Shown here piece after piece: positions 58,806-64,000 of a stretch of 64,000 nucleotides of DNA. The position numbers and the translations under genes were made by a program. Source of the stretch: Burkholderia sp. (GTDB taxonomy: Bacteria; Pseudomonadota; Gammaproteobacteria; Burkholderiales; Burkholderiaceae); assembly GCA_040954445.1 (NCBI GenBank), contig CP144361.1, positions 868,001-932,000 on the forward strand, read 5' to 3'. The notes under the pieces are model-generated. The model was given only the letters and a program-made list of their open reading frames with translations. It had not been told where the DNA came from and did not search any database. Every line of letters starts with the position of its first letter. Position 1 is the stretch's first letter.

Positions 58806-59042
58806 GCGTGCTCGAATCGAGCGAGGGGACGTCAATGACATTGACGGCACAATTTCAGGCGATACGAACGGATTGCGGACAAGCGAGGTCCGCCATGCGG
58901 TTGATTACGCCGCCGCGAACAGCAACCTCGGTCGCCTGCGCGGCGATGTGACGCGCCCAGAGATAGTTTCCAGTGAGCGCCTTGAACCGATACATCGCTT
59001 GCCGAGAATGCGATGTATCGGTTCAAGACCTTCACCGGCAAC
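58806..59042 (-). mobile_element. IS903-like 3' fragment with fold-back
   Basis: Degenerate IRR (GGCGTGCTCGAATCGAGCG) and the last codons on the reverse strand up to CTTGAACCGATACATCGC, which is immediately followed by its own reverse complement (GCGATGTATCGGTTCAAG). Confidence 0.75.
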
Positions 59043-60167
59043 GGCGTTGTTGCATAAATCGAGCGCGATCCGTTGACGTTTACGCGCAACGGTCGCGGGG
59101 CCAGCCTCCTATCAAGTCAGATTCCAGAGTAACTGCCTAATGTTTGCCAAGAAAATGCGCAAGGACATACACAAGAAAGGTGAGCCGAAGGCACGCTACC
59201 GTGTCAGGAATTGGGCGGCCTATAATGAAGGCCTGATCAGCCGGGGGAACGTAACAATATGGATAGATGAAGACGTTCTTGCCAGAATGCCTGATGCCAT
59301 ACCCACACGTGGTCGCCACGTGTGTATACGGCGATACGCTGATTCAGGCATTACTTGGCGTGAAGACCGTCTATCGACTGACCTTGCGCGCCCTGCAAGG
59401 TTTCACCCAAAGTCTGCGCGATTTGGCCTTCCCGTGCTTGCCGGTGCCGAATTACACCACGCTCTGTCGCCGGGAAAAAACGCTTGATGTCGAACTGCCG
59501 ATCCTTCGTGACAAGGAACCGATCCATCTGGTTGTCGACAGCACCGGTCTGAAGGTCTATGGAGCAGGTGAATGGAAGGTGCGCCAGCACGGCTACTCGA
59601 AGCGGCGCACGTGGCGTAAAGTCCATCTCTCGCTCAACGCGAATACAGGTCAAGTGCATGCCGTCGCTAATGACGAATCAGAATGTGGCTGACGGTGACG
59701 CTCTGGCCAAGTTGCTCGACCAGATTCCACGCGAAGAACAAATCGATGTCATCGGCGGTGACGGTGCCTACGACACCAAGCCATGCCATGCGGCCATTGC
59801 TGCACGCAGTGCTATTCTTTCGATTCCGCCACGCGAGGGTGCCGCTCATTGGCCAGCGGATATGCCCGGTGCGGCGTGGCGTAATGGCGCGGTTGATGCA
59901 ATGGCCCGTGACGGTCGTCGAGAATGGAAGCAACACAGTAGCTACCACCGGCGATCGCTTGCCGAGAATGCGATGTATCGGTTCAAGACCCTCACCGGCC
60001 ACTGTCTCTGGGCGCGTCACATCGCCGCGCAGGCGACCGAGGTCGCCGTTCGCGTCGGCGTCATCAACCGCATGGCGGACCTCGCTCGTCCGCAATCCGT
60101 TCGTATCGCCTGAATTATGCCCGTCCGATGCCATGGCGTCCTCACGTTCGATTTATGCAACAACGCC
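59043..60167 (+). mobile_element. IS903-like element, full size, frameshifted
   Basis: Both ends are present and close to the intact copy. An extra base near 59315 (GGTCGCCACGTG) and another in GCCGTCGCTAATG near 59662 break the transposase; pieces at 59140, 59267 and 59559-60113. Confidence 0.88.
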
Positions 60168-60312
60168 GATTTTTGGAGAAGACGCAGATGGCTGATGACG
60201 GCTTTCATGAGATGCCGCTTGGTTCGCCGCGCCGGAGCCTGCTTCGCCACGTTCGCTTTCAGGTCCGCGTTGAGCATCGCGTCGGGATTGAGCGCCGGAC
60301 TGTACAACGGTA
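60168..60312 (-). mobile_element. IS630-like transposase C-terminal fragment
   Basis: The reverse strand reads SPALNPDAMLNADLKANVAKQ and KRHLMKAVISHLRLLQKS. Confidence 0.75.
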
Positions 60313-60316
60313 GGCA

Positions 60317-60386
60317 TTGATCACGAATTGCGGATCAATACACCAATTCGCTATGCAACTTGATTCAAGATCTCGTATTTTTGATC
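60317..60386 (+). mobile_element. 22-bp micro-element plus IS630-like right end
   Basis: TTGATCACGAATTGCG...GATCAA (60317-60338) followed by TA and ACCAATTCGCTATGCAACTT...TTTTTGATCAA, the native right end of the IS630-like element in plus orientation. Confidence 0.7.
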
Positions 60387-60451
60387 AAAAGCTGCAATGA
60401 AGTTTATCCGAAGAAGGAAGGCAACCGCTATGAGAGCTTGACAAGGCTGGG

Positions 60452-60524
60452 CGCGCCCGGCTGGGATCGAACCAGCAACCCCTGCCTTCGGAGGGCAGTA
60501 CTCTATCCATTGAGCTACGGGCAC
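60452..60524 (-). tRNA. tRNA-Arg (anticodon CCG)
   Basis: Minus strand: GTGCCCGTAGCTCAATGGAT, anticodon arm CTGCC-CTCCGAA-GGCAG giving CCG, T-arm GCTGG-TTCGATC-CCAGC, acceptor CGGGCGC with G73. All stems pair (one T-G in the acceptor). CCA is not encoded. Confidence 0.93.
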
Positions 60525-60711
60525 TTCGGTAAACCGTGTCACGACTCCCCAAACCCAGGCGGACCTGCAGGCTAGCAGGCCTGGATTAATGAATAGAAAA
60601 ATTGTACTTGATTTCTATGGTGGCGTCCACCGCCCCCGGCACTCTCCTTGCCAGGGGCGCCGCATGCGAACCCTTCAAGGCCAGTTCAAAGCTGCTGCTG
60701 AGTACGCTTGA
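60525..60711. other. upstream region of tRNA-Arg
   Basis: No gene. On the minus strand TACAATTTTTCTATTC (about 60594-60609) could be a -10 region about 75 bp before the tRNA; the -35 is unclear. Confidence 0.35.
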
Positions 60712-60733
60712 GGCGTTATTGCATAAATCGAGC
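60712..60733. mobile_element. isolated IS903-like tip
   Basis: GGCGTTATTGCATAAATCGAGC directly followed by another complete tip; no further IS sequence belongs to it. Confidence 0.7.
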
Positions 60734-60810
60734 GGCGTTGTTGCATAAATCGAGCGAGATCCGTTGCGCGTAAACGTCAACGGATCTCGCTCGATTTATG
60801 CAACAACGCC
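60734..60810. repeat. 77-bp palindromic mini-element with two IRL ends
   Basis: GGCGTTGTTGCATAAATC...GATCCGTTG, a short centre CGCGTAAACG, then TCAACGGATC... back to AACAACGCC. Both ends are the left end of the IS903-like element. The native left end contains CCGTTG...CAACGG, which may have seeded the fold-back. Confidence 0.85.
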
Positions 60811-61382
60811 GCACCGGTCTGAAGGTCTATGGAGCAGGTGAATGGAAGGTGCGCCAGCACGGCTACTCGAAGCGGCGCACGTGGCGTAAAGTCCATCTCG
60901 CGCTCAACACGAATACGGGTCAAGTGCAGGCCGCGCTAATGACGAATCAGAATGTGGCTGACGGTGACGCTCTGGTCAAGTTGCTCGACCAGATTCCACG
61001 CGCAGAACAAATCGATGTCATCGGCTGTGACGGTGCCTACGACACCAAGCCATGCCATGCGGTCATTGCTGCACGCAGTGCTATTCCTTCGATTCCGCCA
61101 CGCGAGGGTGCCGCTCATTGGCCAGCAGATATGCCCGGTGCGGCGTGGCGTAATGGCGCGGTTGATGCAATTGCCCGTGACGGTCGTCGAGAATGGAAGC
61201 AACACAGTGGCTACCACCTGCGATCGCTTGCTGAGAATGCGATGTATCGGTTCAGGACTCTCACCGGAAACTGTCTCTGGGCGCGTCACATCGTCTCGCA
61301 GGCGACCGAGGTCGCCGTTCGCGCCGGCGTCATCAACCGCATGGCGGACCTCGCTCGTCCGCAATCCGTTCGTATCGCCTGA
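60798..61382 (+). pseudogene. IS903-group transposase, C-terminal two-thirds
   Basis: Open from TGLKVYGAGEWKVRQHGY to RPQSVRIA, with GCDGAYD and SLAENAMYR. The N-terminal part including the first catalytic Asp is missing, so it is inactive. Confidence 0.75.
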
Positions 61383-61436
61383 ATTATGCCCGTCCGATGC
61401 CATGGCGTCCTCACGTTCGATTTATGCAACAACGCC
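60811..61436 (+). mobile_element. IS903-like element, 3' portion
   Basis: From the TGLKVYGAGEWK codons to IRR (61436), close to 51270-51780. It ends 4 bp from the amiC stop codon. Confidence 0.85.
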
Positions 61437-61440
61437 GGCC

Positions 61441-62958
61441 TTAGACCATCCGGTTCTTTGCTAGAGGCGGATTGGCCGCGAAATAACGCTTGATGCCGCG
61501 GAAGATCGCGTTGGCCATTTGCTCACGGTAGCTGTCGTCGTTGAGGCACTTCTCTTCTTCAGGGTTGCTGATGAAAGCGGTTTCCACCAGAATCGAGGGA
61601 ATGTCGGGTGCCTTCAACACCGCGAAGCCGGCCTGCTCGACCGAGCCCTTGTGCAGCTTGTTGATGCTGCCGACTTCGCGTAGCACGTAGTTGCCGTAGC
61701 GCAGCGAATCGCGGATCTGGGCGGTGGTCGACATGTCGAACAGCGCGCGGTTTACCGATACATCCTGTGTCTTCACGTTGATCCCGCCGATCGTGTCCGA
61801 TGAGTTTTCCCTGTTCGCCATCCAGCGCGCGGCCGCGCTGGTGGCGCCGTGGTCGGACAGCGCGAACACCGAGGAGCCGCGTGCTTGTGGCGTGGTGAAG
61901 GCATCGGCGTGAATCGACACGAATAGGTCAGCGCCTACGCGCCGCGCCTTTTGCACGCGCACGTTCAGTGGTACGAAAAAATCGTTGTCGCGTGTCATCA
62001 TCGCGCGCATGTTTGGCGCGCTGTTGATCTTGGTGTGCAGCTTCTTGGCGATGTCAAGCGAGACGTGCTTCTCGTAAGTGCCGCCGCTACCGATCGCTCC
62101 TGGATCCTCGCCGCCGTGGCCCGGGTCGATCGCCACTGTCAGCAGGCGCACTGTGCCATTCTTGCCGCCCTTGGGGGTGGTGAAGGCGTAGGTGTCGGGC
62201 GTGTTGTCGTCATTATCGTTCTGCTGCTTGGCAATCACCAGCGGCTTGACCGTCGGCTTCGGCGCGGTCGGTGCAGCGGGCGAGCAGGGCGACGCAGGCG
62301 AACTTTGCACGAAGCGCTGGAAAAACGCGTCGCTGTTGTCGCCGACCGAAGGTGGCGGCGTTCTGGGGCTGTTCAGCGTGCCCTGCGGCTGCTCCTGGGC
62401 GTCGTGTACCGCTTCGTTGAAGTGCTTCTCCTTACGCTCGGTCTGCAAGATCAGGTCGGACAGCGGGTCCGGCGCGACGACCGGGTAAAGGTCGAATACC
62501 AGCCGGTAGCGATAGGTGCGCACCGGCGGCAGCATGAACATTTGCGGCTTCACCGAGCCCTTCAGATCGAACACCATGCGTACCACGTGCGCCTGGTACT
62601 GGCCGACACGCACCGACTGGATCTGCGGATCGTTCGGCACGATCTTCGAGACCAGGTCGCGCAGCACCTGGTCGAGGTCGAGTCCGTCGAGGTCGACCAC
62701 CAGCCTGTCGGGGCCTTGCAGTAGTTGTTGCGCAGCCTGCAGCGGCTGGTCTGACTCGATCGTCACGCGTGTGTAGTCGCGCGCGGGCCAGACCCGTACG
62801 CCGAGTACAGAGGAAGTCTGCTCCAGGCGCAGAGCGACCAACCCCAGTACCAGTGTTGAAGCACCCGCGCAGAGCAGCTTGCGACGATAGCAGTTGTAAG
62901 TCGTGGTGGCGGTCAACTCGATTGATCGGAGTGGTTTGATCAATATCTTTCGAGACAT
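61441..62958 (-). CDS. amiC: N-acetylmuramoyl-L-alanine amidase (AmiC type)
   Basis: 505 residues. An N-terminal hydrophobic segment (LLCAGASTLVLGLVALRL, residues 28-45) for export, an AMIN domain (RVWPARDYTRVTIESDQPL...) that targets the septum, a Pro/Ser/Lys-rich linker near 190-260, then a zinc amidase_3 domain with IDPGHGGEDPGAIG (His), GTYEKHVSLDIA (Glu), FVSIHADAF (His) and VETAFISNPEEE (Glu). It cleaves peptidoglycan at the septum for daughter-cell separation. The first 19 bp overlap tsaE. An IS end is 4 bp beyond the stop. Confidence 0.93.
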   Translation of the reverse strand: MSRKILIKPLRSIELTATTTYNCYRRKLLCAGASTLVLGLVALRLEQTSSVLGVRVWPARDYTRVTIESDQPLQAAQQLLQGPDRLVVDLDGLDLDQVLRDLVSKIVPNDPQIQSVRVGQYQAHVVRMVFDLKGSVKPQMFMLPPVRTYRYRLVFDLYPVVAPDPLSDLILQTERKEKHFNEAVHDAQEQPQGTLNSPRTPPPSVGDNSDAFFQRFVQSSPASPCSPAAPTAPKPTVKPLVIAKQQNDNDDNTPDTYAFTTPKGGKNGTVRLLTVAIDPGHGGEDPGAIGSGGTYEKHVSLDIAKKLHTKINSAPNMRAMMTRDNDFFVPLNVRVQKARRVGADLFVSIHADAFTTPQARGSSVFALSDHGATSAAARWMANRENSSDTIGGINVKTQDVSVNRALFDMSTTAQIRDSLRYGNYVLREVGSINKLHKGSVEQAGFAVLKAPDIPSILVETAFISNPEEEKCLNDDSYREQMANAIFRGIKRYFAANPPLAKNRMV

Positions 62959-63494
62959 ACGTTTCCTAAAGCGCTATGCGCTTGCGCGACGAGTCGGCGG
63001 CCTTCGCCGTCGACATTGAGCGCGAACACGAGATCTGGCATGCCGAGCAGGGTGCCTGCCTGCTGCGGCCATTCGACGAGGCAGATCGCGCCGACATTGA
63101 AATATTCGCGCAAGCCAGCGTCCACCCATTCGACCGGATCACTGAATCGGTAGAGATCGAAGTGATGCACCACGAGTTCTCCATCAGCGCGTTCGAGCAC
63201 ATACGGCTCAACCAGTGTGTAGGTGGGGCTCCTGACGCGCCCTGCATGGCCCAGGCCATGCAGGATAGCGCGCACTAGGGTGGTCTTGCCGGTACCGAGC
63301 TCGCCGCGCAGCTGAATTTGGAGCCCTTCGAAGGCGCTCAACGCGAGGCACTCGGCGCGCATTGCGTCAAGTGCCTGGGCGAAACGCAACCCGAAGATGA
63401 CTATCGCGGCCTCGTCGTGGAACGCGAACTGGCGCTCGGTGAGCGGGGCGGACGGGACGATCGCGTGGATTGGATGACTGGGCTGTGCGGGCAT
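62940..63494 (-). CDS. tsaE: tRNA threonylcarbamoyladenosine biosynthesis ATPase TsaE
   Basis: 184 residues, slightly longer than usual. P-loop GELGTGKTTLVRAILHGLG, SPTYTLVEPY and HFDLYRFSDPVEW are family hallmarks. It works with TsaB and TsaD to make the t6A modification at position 37 of ANN-decoding tRNAs. It is upstream of amiC, a common pairing. The first ~30 residues precede the family core, so a start nearer MRAECLALSA is possible but less likely. IS DNA begins about 2 bp upstream of the ATG, so leader and promoter are truncated. Confidence 0.92.
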   Translation of the reverse strand: MPAQPSHPIHAIVPSAPLTERQFAFHDEAAIVIFGLRFAQALDAMRAECLALSAFEGLQIQLRGELGTGKTTLVRAILHGLGHAGRVRSPTYTLVEPYVLERADGELVVHHFDLYRFSDPVEWVDAGLREYFNVGAICLVEWPQQAGTLLGMPDLVFALNVDGEGRRLVAQAHSALGNVCLERY

Positions 63495-63496
63495 TC

Positions 63497-63706
63497 TCGT
63501 AAGCGTGAGGACGCAATAGCATTGACGGGCATAATTTCAGGCGATACGAACGGATTGCGGACGAGTGAGGTCCACCATGCGGTTGATTACGCCGACGCGA
63601 ACGGCGACCTTGGTCGCGCAACTTGGCTAGAGCGTCACCGTTAGCCACATGCTGGTACGTCATTAGCGCGGCATGCACTTGACCCGTATTCGCGTTGAGC
63701 GCGAGA
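63497..63706 (-). mobile_element. IS903-like 3' fragment with internal deletion
   Basis: Degenerate IRR (tip lost; AAGCGTGAGGACGCAATAGC). The last codons jump from GACCTTGGTCGC to CAACTTGGCTAGAGCG, omitting about 300 bp, and end at GAGCGCGAGA. Confidence 0.75.
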
Positions 63707-64000
63707 GGCGTTGTTGCATAAATCGAGCGAGATCCGTTGACGTTTACGCGCAACGATCGCGGGGCCAGCCCCCTATCAAGTCAGATTCCAGAGTAACTGC
63801 TTAATTTTTTACAAGAAAATGTGCAAGGACATACACAAGACAGGTGATCCGAAGGCACGCTACCGTGTCAGGAATTGGGCGGCCTATAATGAAGGCCTGA
63901 TCAACCGGGGGAACGTCGGGGGAACGTAACAATATGGATAGATGAAGCCGTCCTTGCCAGAATACCCGATGCCATACCCACACGTCGTCGCCCGTGTCTA
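63707..64000 (+). mobile_element. IS903-like element, 5' portion, running off the window
   Basis: Intact IRL and leader, transposase start at about 63819 (GTGCAAGGACATAC), with a duplicated GGGGGAACGT near 63910 that shifts the frame. Confidence 0.8.

Noticed and set aside
60360..60575. Plus-strand open frame of 71 codons over tRNA-Arg
   Set aside because: GWDRTSNPCLRRAVLYPLSYGH is the typical spurious antisense translation of a tRNA.

Overview
The window looks like a chromosome segment of a Burkholderia-group betaproteobacterium undergoing genome decay. The core proteins (ThrS, NusA, IF2, monomeric NADP-isocitrate dehydrogenase, GlmU/GlmS, ETF-ubiquinone oxidoreductase, MetZ, a DUF3567-type protein) read as Burkholderia-like from memory; no search was run. 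About 34 of the 64 kb (my tally) is insertion-sequence DNA. This IS load, the frameshifts and the decayed tRNA suggest a host-restricted symbiont in active genome erosion. The species is not determined.

Two IS families dominate. The first is an IS5-family, IS903-group element of about 1,123 bp with tips GGCGTTGTTGCATAAATC. It is called the IS903-like element below; IRL is its transposase-start end and IRR its transposase-stop end. There are roughly 45 whole, partial or fossil pieces. Only 43095-44217 carries an undisrupted full-length transposase. The second is an IS630-family element with TTGATC tips and TA target duplications; all copies are broken. Both families have also produced very small, ends-only palindromic derivatives.

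Layout: IS3 remnant and lpxL (1-1434); IS (1.5-4.5 kb); rplT-rpmI // infC-thrS with a dead tRNA-Val (4.56-8.8 kb, minus strand); IS; rpmG-rpmB (10.0-10.5 kb, minus); IS cluster (11-14.7 kb); frameshifted polysaccharide-export gene (14.8-16.0 kb); nested IS (16.1-19.7 kb); rimP-nusA-infB (19.8-24.75 kb); IS; tRNA-Ala (26.7 kb); IS; lolC-lolD (27.9-29.9 kb, minus); nested IS; metQ (32.4 kb); IS graveyard (33.3-37.3 kb); DUF3567 gene; IS; icd (40-42.3 kb); IS with the intact copy; glmU, an 807-bp palindrome, glmS (44.3-48.4 kb); ETF-QO gene (48.7-50.4 kb, minus); IS; SDR-like gene (52.6-53.6 kb); IS; yggT; IS; metZ (57.6-58.8 kb); IS; tRNA-Arg; IS; amiC-tsaE (61.4-63.5 kb, minus); IS to the edge.

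The genes form short housekeeping blocks (translation, lipoprotein sorting, cell-wall precursors and division, central metabolism, methionine) cut apart by IS. Operon partners expected next to them (pheST, relA, rbfA/truB, metNI, proC) are missing from their usual places. Almost no IS copy keeps a target duplication, and two halves of what may be one copy lie 36 kb apart, so the order appears shuffled by IS-IS recombination. infB, glmS and the export gene each have an apparent one-base loss in a G/C homopolymer.
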